Below, one piece after another: positions 1 through 6,336 of a DNA stretch of 9,059 nt. Numbering within the stretch: the first letter of the stretch is position 1; each line of letters begins with the position of its first letter. A program made the translations under genes and the position numbers. Below the pieces are notes generated by a model. The model made no database searches. It was given only the letters and a program-made list of their open reading frames with translations, and was not told where the DNA came from. The stretch lies in the NCBI GenBank assembly GCA_947176875.1, contig CAMWSI010000022.1, positions 1 through 9,059 of the forward strand, written 5' to 3'. Source of the stretch: an uncultured Bacteroidales bacterium. Lineage in GTDB: Bacteria > Bacteroidota > Bacteroidia > Bacteroidales > P3.

Positions 1-96
1 GCCTTGTATGTCGGGCGGTCGTGGTCGTCATAAAGCGGTCGGTTGCGTCCGAACGCGATGGTTCCGGACACCTGAAGCGGTACAAAATTACATAAT
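1..96. other. Left edge, no gene assigned
   Basis: Two short open stretches touch the window edge. On the + strand a frame read from position 3 stays open to a TAA at 93-95 and could be the C-terminal tail of a gene starting outside the window. On the - strand a frame stays open from a possible GTG at 71 down to the edge, and a TAATTTTG (- strand, 83-90) lies just upstream of it, but without a convincing -33 element. Neither gives recognisable protein. The + strand tail would leave normal space for the tRNA promoter, so I slightly prefer it. Confidence 0.2.
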
Positions 97-127
97 TTTT
101 CAAAATAAAAATTTTGTTGTATCTTTG
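97..127 (+). promoter_or_regulatory. Bacteroidetes-type promoter of tRNA-Ala
   Basis: TATCTTTG at 120-127 matches the Bacteroidetes -7 consensus TAnnTTTG exactly. TTTT at 97-100 sits 19 bases upstream, where the TTTG-like -33 element belongs. The predicted transcription start, about 133-135, lies a few bases before the mature 5' end of the tRNA at 139. The surrounding stretch is very AT-rich, as is usual for promoters of stable RNAs. Confidence 0.75.
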
Positions 128-138
128 CACCCGCTTTC

Positions 139-211
139 GGGGGATTAGCTCATCTGGTAGAGCGTTTGGTTCGCAATCAAAAGGTAGTGGGTTCGAGTCC
201 CATATCCTCCA
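139..211 (+). tRNA. tRNA-Ala(CGC)
   Basis: This is a complete 73-nt cloverleaf. The acceptor stem is 139-145 with 204-210 and contains the G3-U70 wobble (141 with 208), the major alanine identity element. The D stem is 148-151 with 160-163. The anticodon stem is 165-169 with 177-181, closing on a 7-base loop with anticodon CGC at 172-174, which reads GCG. The T stem is 187-191 with 199-203 around a standard TTCGAGT loop. The discriminator is A211, and the next bases are CA, so CCA must be added after transcription. Two independent lines, the anticodon and the G3-U70 pair, agree on alanine. Confidence 0.96.
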
Positions 212-255
212 CAAAACAATAGTTAAAGACGCTAAGAACCGGCGTCTGTGGAATC

Positions 256-293
256 AACGGGCTTTGATAAGGATATCGGAGTCCGTTTTTTTT
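256..293 (+). terminator. Intrinsic terminator after tRNA-Ala
   Basis: AACGGGCT (256-263) pairs with AGTCCGTT (280-287) through one G-U pair. The helix can extend inward through GATA/TATC (266-269 with 274-277) to a 4-base loop. It runs directly into a T tract ending at 293. A smaller hairpin, GACGC/GCGTC (228-232 with 242-246), lies between the tRNA and this terminator and may help 3' processing. Confidence 0.8.
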
Positions 294-386
294 GTCGTTT
301 TTTTATCATTTTTTTCAAAGGAAATATACTTGTCATGCAGCGGATACCCCCGCTGGCTGTCGCGTAGGGGCATGTTGGCGGCTTGA

Positions 387-418
387 TTTGTATTAATATT
401 CGATATTGCTTAAATTCG
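387..418 (+). promoter_or_regulatory. Probable katA promoter
   Basis: TTTG at 387-390 is followed after 20 bases by TAAATTCG at 411-418, one mismatch from the Bacteroidetes -7 consensus TAnnTTTG. The transcription start would be near 425, giving a leader of about 50 nt before the katA ATG. A 5+3+5 inverted repeat, AATAT-TCG-ATATT (395-407), lies between the two elements, where a peroxide-responsive regulator could act. It does not clearly match an OxyR or PerR consensus. The rest of 294-474 is AT-rich and shows no gene. Confidence 0.5.
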
Positions 419-474
419 TCTATTCTTTCGATGCAAACACAAATTAAATACAAACCATTAAATATTGTGATTGT

Positions 475-1980
475 ATGAATAAGAAAAAACTCACCGCAGA
501 AAACGGGCGGCTGATTGCCGACAATCAGAATGTTCAGACCGCGGGCCCTCGCGGACCTTTTACCGCCCAAGATCCTTGGTATCTCGAAAAAATCGCTCAT
601 TTCGACCGTGAGGTCATTCCGGAGAGGCGTATGCACGCCAAAGGTTCCGGTGCTTTCGGTACGTTTACCGTGACCCACGACATTACGGCATTTACCCGCG
701 CTTCGATTTTTGCCGAAGTAGGGAAACAGACGCCGTGTCTGGTCAGGTTCTCCACCGTGGCGGGGGAACGGGGAGCCGCCGATGCCGAACGCGACATCCG
801 CGGTTTCGCCATGAAATTCTATACGGATAAGGGGAACTGGGATCTTGTAGGCAACAATACGCCGGTATTTTTCTTGCGTGACCCGTTGAAATTTCCCGAT
901 CTCAACCATGCCATCAAGCGCGATCCGCGCACCGGTATGCGTAATCCGACGGCCAACTGGGACTTCTGGACGCTGTTGCCGGAGGCGCTCCATCAGGTCA
1001 CGATCACGATGTCGCCGCGCGGTATTCCCGCGTCGTTCCGCCATATGCACGGTTTCGGAAGCCATACCTACAGTTTCATCAACAAGGACAACAAGCGCAC
1101 TTGGGTCAAATTTCATTTCATAACCCTTCAGGGCATCAAAAACCTGACGGATCAGGAAGCCGAAGCCATAGTGGCCAAAGACCGGGAATCGCATCAACGC
1201 GATTTGTTCGAGGCCATCGAACGCGGGGAGTTTCCGCGTTGGAAATTGCAGGTGCAGCTTATGACCGAGGAAGAAGCCAAGGAATATAATATCAATCCGT
1301 TCGACCTTACGAAAGTATGGTATCACAAGGATTTTCCGTTGCGTGACGTCGGCATACTCGAACTCAACCGTAATCCTGAAAACTTTTTCGCGGAAATCGA
1401 ACAGGCGGCTTTCAATCCCGCCAACATTGTGGACGGTATCGGCTTTTCGCCCGACAAAATGCTTCAGGGACGCCTTTTCTCTTACGGCGACGCGCAACGT
1501 TACCGTTTGGGGGTAAACCATAATCTCATACCCGTCAATCGGCCGAAATGTCCGTTCCATTCGTATCACCGCGACGGACAGATGCGTACCGATGACAATC
1601 TCGGTGATACGATAGCGTATGAACCCAACAGTTTCGGGGAATGGCGGGAAACGCCCTCGTTGAAGGAGCCGCCGATGGAATTGTGCGGGGATGTGTACAA
1701 TTACGACGAGCGTCAGTACGATGACGATTATTATACGCAGCCGGGGAAGTTATGGCGGCTGATGAGTGCGGCCGACCGAAAGGCCACGTGTCAGAATACG
1801 GCCGCCCAAATGAAGGAGGTGCCTCTTTTCATCAAGCAGCGTCATGTACGGGCCTGTCACAATGCCGACCCGGAATACGGAAAGCAGTTGGCGGCGGCCT
1901 TAGGGATTGATTTGGCCGAAGCCCTCGTGGCGGAAGATCCGGCGCATCCCGTATGGGACAAACGTCCGGTCCGTAAGTAA
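475..1980 (+). CDS. katA: Catalase, monofunctional haem type (clade 3, KatA-like)
   Basis: The 501-aa product disproportionates H2O2 to water and oxygen in the cytoplasm; there is no signal peptide. The length is normal for small-subunit clade-3 catalases. Key residues are visible: distal His54 in [10 protein letters not shown] (51-60), distal Asn127 in VGNNTP, and the haem-ligand Tyr337 in RLFSY, preceded by Arg333. These numbers coincide with those I recall for Proteus mirabilis catalase, and the N-terminal region ([18 protein letters not shown]) is very similar. Met53 next to the catalytic His is also shared. The ATG at 475 is the first in frame, and no Shine-Dalgarno site precedes it, as is normal in this phylum. 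The gene is monocistronic: it has its own promoter upstream and a terminator immediately downstream. Such catalases commonly bind NADPH, but I did not verify that site. The family call is essentially certain. Confidence 0.97.
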   Translation: MNKKKLTAENGRLIADNQNVQTAGPRGPFTAQDPWYLEKIAHFDREVIPERRMHAKGSGAFGTFTVTHDITAFTRASIFAEVGKQTPCLVRFSTVAGERGAADAERDIRGFAMKFYTDKGNWDLVGNNTPVFFLRDPLKFPDLNHAIKRDPRTGMRNPTANWDFWTLLPEALHQVTITMSPRGIPASFRHMHGFGSHTYSFINKDNKRTWVKFHFITLQGIKNLTDQEAEAIVAKDRESHQRDLFEAIERGEFPRWKLQVQLMTEEEAKEYNINPFDLTKVWYHKDFPLRDVGILELNRNPENFFAEIEQAAFNPANIVDGIGFSPDKMLQGRLFSYGDAQRYRLGVNHNLIPVNRPKCPFHSYHRDGQMRTDDNLGDTIAYEPNSFGEWRETPSLKEPPMELCGDVYNYDERQYDDDYYTQPGKLWRLMSAADRKATCQNTAAQMKEVPLFIKQRHVRACHNADPEYGKQLAAALGIDLAEALVAEDPAHPVWDKRPVRK

Positions 1981-1999
1981 GTCTTGAACCGGTCATACG

Positions 2000-2044
2000 A
2001 ATCCGCATTTTGCAGGCCCCGGCCAGTAAAGTGCGGATTTTTTT
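2000..2044 (+). terminator. Intrinsic terminator of katA
   Basis: AATCCGCA (2000-2007) pairs perfectly with TGCGGATT (2032-2039). The stem extends inward by a T-G and three T-A pairs and is followed by seven T residues (2038-2044). It lies 20 bases after the katA stop, in the gap between the convergent katA and hydF. On the - strand the same hairpin has no T tract behind it, so it should terminate katA but not hydF efficiently. Confidence 0.9.
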
Positions 2045-2058
2045 ATGGATCCGTCGCG

Positions 2059-3318
2059 TCAATCCGTCGTTGAAATCCGGGCTGTCTGGCGGAACGGGGC
2101 GGTGGCGCGCTCGAAAATACCTTGCAGATAGGCTAAGGCCATGCCGTAATTGCTGACCGGAACACCGGCTTCGGCAAACGGGAGCAGGCGTTGTTCGAGT
2201 TGTCTGCCCGTGACCATGCAACCGCCGCATTGGATAACGAGCGCATAGTCGGCCGGATGGCCGGGGAGAGGGTTCAAGCCTGAAACGAATTCGAATTGCA
2301 GTTGTTTCCCCGTACGCCGGCGCAACAGATTCGGCAGTTTGACGCGGCCGATGTCGTGGCAGTTGGTCTGGTGCGTGCAGGATTCCAGCAACAGGACTTT
2401 GTCGCCGTCCTGTAGGTCGGCGATATGGGGCGTGCCTTGCAGATAGAGATCGAACGGTCCTTTCTGACGCGCGAGGCAGATGCTGAAACTCGTGAGCGAC
2501 TGTTCGGCCGGCAATATCGCGTGTACTTCCTTGAAAGCCTGGCTGTCGGTAATGACGAGCCGGGGCGGCTGCCTGAAACCTCGCAGCATGTGCGCCAGTT
2601 CTTCGGTCTGACAGAGCAGACAGCCGGCATGAAGGTCAAGGCACTGGCGGCTGATCTGTACTTGCGGCAGGATGAGCCGGTCTTTGGGGGCCTCGGCGTC
2701 GATGGGCGTGACGAGCAACACGAGGTCGCCGGCATGGACGATGCCTTCCAAAACGGGACGGGGGGCGGCGTTCGTTGCGCCGAGCAACGTTTGGAGCGCA
2801 GCGATGAGCGGAGCGGCCGGCGTCGGGGCGTCGGGCCGTGCGGTGGCGGTGGCGGCCTGCGTTTCGGCTTCGGCCACCGAAAAGTCTATGAGCGGGCTGG
2901 TGGGATAACGCCGCGCCAGATCGGCTTTCAGCGCGTCAGACAGTGGCATTTCGTCCCGCTTGTTGTGCAACAGCACGAACGGGATGCGTTTGTGTGCGAG
3001 CAACGCGCAGATTTCCCGCTCCGTCGTTCCGAAGTCGTTGTGCGAGAACAGCACGACGGCGGCCTGCAACAGATCCACGGCCCGGCGGCTGCGCTGTACG
3101 CGCTGAAAGCCGACGCCGCCCCCGTCGTCCCAGCCGGCGGTATCTATCCAGACACAGCGGCCGATCCCGAAGAGTTCCATGGATTTCTTGACCGGGTCGG
3201 TCGTCGTGCCGGGCGTATCGGAAACGATGGAGACCTGCTGGCCGGTCAGCAGGTTCATCAGTGCGCTCTTGCCTTGGTTGCGGCGGCCCAACAGGCCGAT
3301 GAATATTTCGTTGTGCAT
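2059..3318 (-). CDS. hydF: [FeFe]-hydrogenase H-cluster maturation GTPase HydF
   Basis: The 419-aa protein is the GTPase/scaffold that, with the radical-SAM enzymes HydE and HydG, assembles the 2Fe subcluster and delivers it to apo-hydrogenase HydA. GTPase motifs are in order: P-loop GRRNQGKS (11-18), switch-I DTPGTTTDPV (34-43), DTAG (59-62) and NKRD (119-122). An Ala/Pro-rich linker (about 150-172) leads to the dimerisation region. The C-terminal cluster-binding part carries the HydF signature CxH...CxxC: C314, H316, C364 and C367, with 47 residues between the His and the second Cys, inside the usual 44-53 range. No Shine-Dalgarno precedes the ATG; the P-loop position supports this start. 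HydE, HydG and HydA are not in the window, so the maturation genes are scattered or lie elsewhere. The gene converges with katA and diverges from ldcA. The presence of HydF implies an [FeFe]-hydrogenase in the genome. Confidence 0.95.
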   Translation of the reverse strand: MHNEIFIGLLGRRNQGKSALMNLLTGQQVSIVSDTPGTTTDPVKKSMELFGIGRCVWIDTAGWDDGGGVGFQRVQRSRRAVDLLQAAVVLFSHNDFGTTEREICALLAHKRIPFVLLHNKRDEMPLSDALKADLARRYPTSPLIDFSVAEAETQAATATARPDAPTPAAPLIAALQTLLGATNAAPRPVLEGIVHAGDLVLLVTPIDAEAPKDRLILPQVQISRQCLDLHAGCLLCQTEELAHMLRGFRQPPRLVITDSQAFKEVHAILPAEQSLTSFSICLARQKGPFDLYLQGTPHIADLQDGDKVLLLESCTHQTNCHDIGRVKLPNLLRRRTGKQLQFEFVSGLNPLPGHPADYALVIQCGGCMVTGRQLEQRLLPFAEAGVPVSNYGMALAYLQGIFERATAPFRQTARISTTD

Positions 3319-3353
3319 GGGATAAGGGTGGTTTTCATACCGTTTGCATCCCC

Positions 3354-3384
3354 TAAAACTACAAACTTTTCAGGAATGGGCAAA
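3354..3384 (-). promoter_or_regulatory. Probable hydF promoter
   Basis: Read on the - strand, TTTG (3384-3381) is followed after 19 bases by TAGTTTTA (3361-3354), one mismatch from TAnnTTTG. The transcription start would be near 3347, leaving a leader of about 28 nt before the hydF ATG at 3318. The element overlaps the oppositely oriented ldcA promoter. Confidence 0.55.
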
Positions 3385-3397
3385 ATTTGTATCTTCG
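3367..3397 (+). promoter_or_regulatory. Probable ldcA promoter
   Basis: TATCTTCG at 3390-3397 differs from TAnnTTTG by one base and is nearly identical to the tRNA promoter in this window. TTTT (3367-3370) lies 19 bases upstream, the same spacing as at the tRNA gene. The start would be near 3403. The -33 region lies inside the spacer of the hydF promoter on the other strand. Confidence 0.6.
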
Positions 3398-3402
3398 CAA
3401 GT

Positions 3403-3523
3403 CATACGGGTGAGCCGACGATGCGGCCGGAATCCCGCGATTGGTGGGGTAGTCGGAAGCATGTGGCTTGCCTGCCCGTAAGTGATGGCGCGACACCGTG
3501 CCTTGAAAGCGAACAATAAGGAC
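3403..3523 (+). other. Long, foldable 5' leader of ldcA with a 32-codon ORF
   Basis: From the predicted start to the ldcA ATG there are about 120 nt. Segments pair in nested order: TACGGG (3405-3410) with CCCGTA (3475-3480), GAGCC (3412-3416) with GGCTT (3465-3469), and ATGC (3421-3424) with GCAT (3459-3462). An inner AATC/GATT hairpin sits at 3431-3442. An alternative pairing, CCGAC (3415-3419) with GTCGG (3452-3456), would compete with it. The same stretch holds an ORF of 32 codons (ATG 3421, TAA 3517-3519) that ends four bases before ldcA. I do not recognise the RNA as any riboswitch class or the peptide as any family. It may be a cis-regulatory leader, a translated leader coupled to ldcA, or neither. 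Confidence 0.35.
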
Positions 3524-4477
3524 ATGGAAGATATTATTATTCCGCCGTTTTTGAAGGCGGGCGACAAGGTGGCCCTCGTCTCGCCGGCCGGCTGCATAGA
3601 GCCGGCTTGTCTGGAGCGGGGCGTCAGACAGTTGACGGCATGGGGCTTGCAGCCCGTGCAGGGGCAACATGTGTCGGACCGTGCGGCTTTGTTCGCCGGC
3701 CGGCGGGCCGACCGCTTGCGGGATTTGCAATGGGCCTTGGACGACCCTGAAATCAAGGCCGTTATCGCCACCCGAGGCGGCTACGGCACGGCGGCGCTCA
3801 TAGACGATTTGGATGTTACGGCTTTCAACCGTCGGCCTAAATGGGTCGTTGGGCTTAGCGATTTGACGGTTCTGCACTCGCATTTGCAGCGACACCTGCA
3901 TGTCGCCTCGCTCCATGCCGCCATGCCGCAGACCTACCCGCAAGCGGTCGGAGGGGCGCCCGCCCTCGATACGCTCCGTCGCGCGCTTTTTGGCGAAGCG
4001 CTCGGCTACGCGGCCTTGCCGCCGCACCCGGCCCAGCGGGCGGGCGCGGCGCGGGCACCCGTTGTCGGGGGCAACCTTTCGGTACTCTACAGCCTGCGCG
4101 GCACCTCTACCGACCTCGACCCCGCCGGCAAGATTCTGTTCTTCGAAGACCTGAACGAGTTGGATTACCATGTGGACCGCATGTTGCTCAACCTTTACCG
4201 AGGCGGTTGGTTCGACCGCCCGGCGGGGGTGGTCGTCGGCGCGTTTACCGGCATCCGCGCCGGCGCCCGCCCGCTGGAAGAAACCGTGATTCAGACCGTG
4301 GAACGCTATGTCTCGGCCGCTTTCGCCAAGGGGGCGCGTTACCCCGTGTATTACGGTTTCCCGGCCGGCCATATCGAAAACCACCATGCGCTCTATATGG
4401 GCGTGCCGGCCGAACTGCGCGTCGGTGCGCCGGGGCAGACATCGTCGTTGGTATTCGATCTATTGTCAAACGCTTAA
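3524..4477 (+). CDS. ldcA: Muramoyltetrapeptide LD-carboxypeptidase (peptidase family S66)
   Basis: The 317-aa cytoplasmic serine peptidase removes the terminal D-Ala from tetrapeptides released during cell-wall turnover, so that the tripeptide can be reused. The start MEDIIIPPFLKAGDKVALVSPAG is typical of the family. An in-frame GTG/ATG at 3482/3485 would add 14 residues that do not resemble it, so I chose 3524. Visible motifs are TRGGYGT (83-89), the nucleophile Ser112 in VGLSDLT, Glu208 in FFEDLNE, and His283 in GFPAGH. These form the Ser-Glu-His triad of S66 with the spacing expected from the Pseudomonas LdcA enzyme. The next gene starts 11 bases after the stop, so the two are probably co-transcribed. 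S66 also includes microcin-C-immunity (MccF-like) enzymes; the length and start fit LdcA better, but substrate is inferred. Confidence 0.9.
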   Translation: MEDIIIPPFLKAGDKVALVSPAGCIEPACLERGVRQLTAWGLQPVQGQHVSDRAALFAGRRADRLRDLQWALDDPEIKAVIATRGGYGTAALIDDLDVTAFNRRPKWVVGLSDLTVLHSHLQRHLHVASLHAAMPQTYPQAVGGAPALDTLRRALFGEALGYAALPPHPAQRAGAARAPVVGGNLSVLYSLRGTSTDLDPAGKILFFEDLNELDYHVDRMLLNLYRGGWFDRPAGVVVGAFTGIRAGARPLEETVIQTVERYVSAAFAKGARYPVYYGFPAGHIENHHALYMGVPAELRVGAPGQTSSLVFDLLSNA

Positions 4478-4488
4478 ATCTATCATTC

Positions 4489-6297
4489 GTGGAACGGATA
4501 AAAAAAACATTGGCGGCCTCTTCCGAAATCGCTTCGGCTTCCGCCGCGAACAATCGCGCTGCCGCTACCGGTAACACGGCGTCCGATGCCGCCCGTCAGG
4601 AACGGCTGTCCAGTGCGTACAGCCTCTCTGACATGGAGATTTTCATTTTTCCCGACCTGATGTACGCGCTCGTCATCGCCAATATACTGTCTCCCGAACT
4701 TTGGGCGTGGAAAAACGATCCTTGGTTCGCCAACATCGAGAAAAAGTCGTTCAACTACAAGCTGAACCGCATCAAACAGTATATCATGGACCACTTCGTG
4801 TTCAACCTGGATCTGGACACGTGGGGACTCACGACCAAGGAAACCGAAATCAACCGTTTCAAAGGCTTTGTGGATATGGCCGCGCTCAAAGTGTCGAACG
4901 CGCTGTTCGGCTACGAGGGCGACAAATACTATTTCGATTTGGATATCCGCCGCCATTTCGGCTTGGACCGCTACGACGACGAGCAGATTCCGTATTGGAA
5001 AACAGAAACCATAGAGGCGATGAAAGCCTTTCGCTATAAGGAAGGTTACGGCACGGGCGCCGGCGAATGCGTCTCGCTGGCCGCGCTCTATGTGGCCGCC
5101 ATGTTCGTGGTGGGGCATATCCCTCTGGAAAAGATGTTCATGATTGCCACGCCGCTCCATTCGCAGAATTTCATGGCCGAGGGCGAAGGCTTTATGACCA
5201 ACAACCGCCGCATCGTTACCAAGAAGATGTGGTATAACGGCACCGAGATTTCGGCCAAGGCGCGGCGGGCGGTCGAACACGAGAAAATAACGATTGTCTC
5301 GCATGTAAGCGGTTATATCCATACGTTTTACGAAAAGGCGACGATAGACCCGTCGGCCTATGACGATTTCCAAAAACGTTTCCGCGCCTATCTCTCCGCG
5401 CCGCTGACGTTCGAGACGTTCGCCAATTTTCTGTTCAGCCGCGAGAAGTATTGGGATTGCTTTCAGTATGCGCACCGTCACAACGGCAAGACCTGTTATC
5501 TGCCGATGCGCAGCGTTTTCAACGCCCAGCGTTCGAGCAAAAACCGTTTCGACAACGAAAGCCGCGTCGCTTTGTTGCAGGAAATGGAGGCGCAGGCGTT
5601 CTCGCTTTCGCGTCTGCCGGAAAAAATCCTCATCAACGAGGTCGAGGATTACCTCTATCTGCATCCGGATGGCGATTTCGCGCAATATGAACGTTATTTC
5701 CTTAAAGAACTGTTGATAGGGCATTGCGCCAACGTTCATCAGCTGTTTGCCGAACTCAAGGCGTTTCTGCAAGTGGAGCCGCGTTTGCCGGAAGCCGCCG
5801 GCAAGCGGTTCGAGACGGAAGCGGCCTGGACGCTCGCGCCCGGTCTGACGCGCGAAGCCTATCGCGATTATGTCTATGCACAGGCGGCGGACGGTGTGGC
5901 GTGGGCGGAGCTGGCGCTTTATGCCTATCGCGATATGTTGGCCGTGGAATGGCCGCCCTTCCTGAAAGCGGCTGTGGAGCGGAATCCGGTCGGGCTCGCG
6001 ATGTGCGGGGATTTGTCGGACGAGGCGGTGTACGCCCGTCTGCAAGCTCTGCCGTCGGTCTCCATCTATGATGAGGATTTTCGGCTCGCGCAGCCCGATG
6101 AGGTTTGGAATTACGGTCGTGGCGACGGCTTGGAGAAGGCCGTCGCGATGCTGGCGGTGCTCAAACGCCGGCATCCCGGAACGGCTTATCGCCTGACGGT
6201 CGGCCCGCAGGCGGCTGTCGGGCCTGTCGCGGAGCGGACCGCCGTTTACGTTTTCCCGTCTCAGAAAAAAGTCGGTTCCCGGACATTCACGGTATAA
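4489..6297 (+). CDS. Uncharacterised protein with transglutaminase-like Cys-His core
   Basis: I do not recognise a named family for the full 602-aa product. Residues 192-240 follow the transglutaminase/cysteine-protease core pattern: G-E-C194, then an Ala/Leu-rich helix, a GHIP segment, His224 in TPLHSQNF, and Asn238/Asn239 in GFMTNNRR. These sit where the Cys, His and third catalytic residue (usually Asp) belong, with normal spacing of 30 and 14-15 residues. No signal peptide is evident and no membrane segment is clear, so the protein is probably cytoplasmic. Start: GTG 4489, 11 bases after the ldcA stop, is the likeliest. It gives an Ala/Ser/Asn-rich tail (about 8-38) before the conserved-looking part begins at Met49. 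ATG 4633 (Met49) is the alternative start, giving 554 aa. The remaining 350 residues look mostly helical, with many aromatic and charged residues. Linkage to ldcA suggests a role around muropeptides or peptide crosslinks, but this is inference. Confidence 0.8.
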   Translation: MERIKKTLAASSEIASASAANNRAAATGNTASDAARQERLSSAYSLSDMEIFIFPDLMYALVIANILSPELWAWKNDPWFANIEKKSFNYKLNRIKQYIMDHFVFNLDLDTWGLTTKETEINRFKGFVDMAALKVSNALFGYEGDKYYFDLDIRRHFGLDRYDDEQIPYWKTETIEAMKAFRYKEGYGTGAGECVSLAALYVAAMFVVGHIPLEKMFMIATPLHSQNFMAEGEGFMTNNRRIVTKKMWYNGTEISAKARRAVEHEKITIVSHVSGYIHTFYEKATIDPSAYDDFQKRFRAYLSAPLTFETFANFLFSREKYWDCFQYAHRHNGKTCYLPMRSVFNAQRSSKNRFDNESRVALLQEMEAQAFSLSRLPEKILINEVEDYLYLHPDGDFAQYERYFLKELLIGHCANVHQLFAELKAFLQVEPRLPEAAGKRFETEAAWTLAPGLTREAYRDYVYAQAADGVAWAELALYAYRDMLAVEWPPFLKAAVERNPVGLAMCGDLSDEAVYARLQALPSVSIYDEDFRLAQPDEVWNYGRGDGLEKAVAMLAVLKRRHPGTAYRLTVGPQAAVGPVAERTAVYVFPSQKKVGSRTFTV

Positions 6298-6326
6298 GCG
6301 TCGTGAAAGGGAAAAGAGGACACATT

Positions 6327-6332
6327 GGAGGG
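6327..6332 (+). promoter_or_regulatory. Shine-Dalgarno site fixing the CDF start
   Basis: GGAGGG lies four bases before the ATG at 6337. It is the only strong Shine-Dalgarno-like site before a gene in this window, where the other genes lack one. It argues for ATG 6337 over the in-frame TTG at 6325, which overlaps the site, and over the ATG at 6346. Confidence 0.5.
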
Positions 6333-6336
6333 CGAT

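Noticed and set aside
448..476. ATACAA/TTGTAT inverted repeat reaching the katA start codon
   Set aside because: Six mostly A-T pairs closing a 17-base loop would be too weak to hide the start codon, and such repeats are expected by chance in AT-rich DNA.
232..1569. 445-codon ORF on the - strand over katA
   Set aside because: It lies opposite a catalase with intact catalytic residues along its whole length. Its translation is rich in Arg, His and Gly with no recognisable motif, as expected for the reverse of GC-rich coding DNA.
2015..2061. Bidirectional terminator shared by katA and hydF
   Set aside because: The hairpin is followed by T residues only in the + direction. In the - direction the bases after it are mixed.
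2425..3519. 364-codon ORF on the + strand over hydF
   Set aside because: It is the antisense of hydF through most of its length. Only its last 32 codons (3421-3519) fall outside hydF; I kept those as a possible leader ORF.
3403..3523. Known riboswitch (cobalamin, FMN, TPP or SAM) upstream of ldcA
   Set aside because: I compared the conserved core sequences that I remember for these classes and found no convincing match, so no class is named.
4207..4488. N-terminal extension of the transglutaminase-like frame into ldcA
   Set aside because: The frame is open back to an ATG at 4207, but this part overlaps the conserved end of ldcA, including its catalytic His region, and reads as Arg/Gly/Pro-rich out-of-frame sequence.
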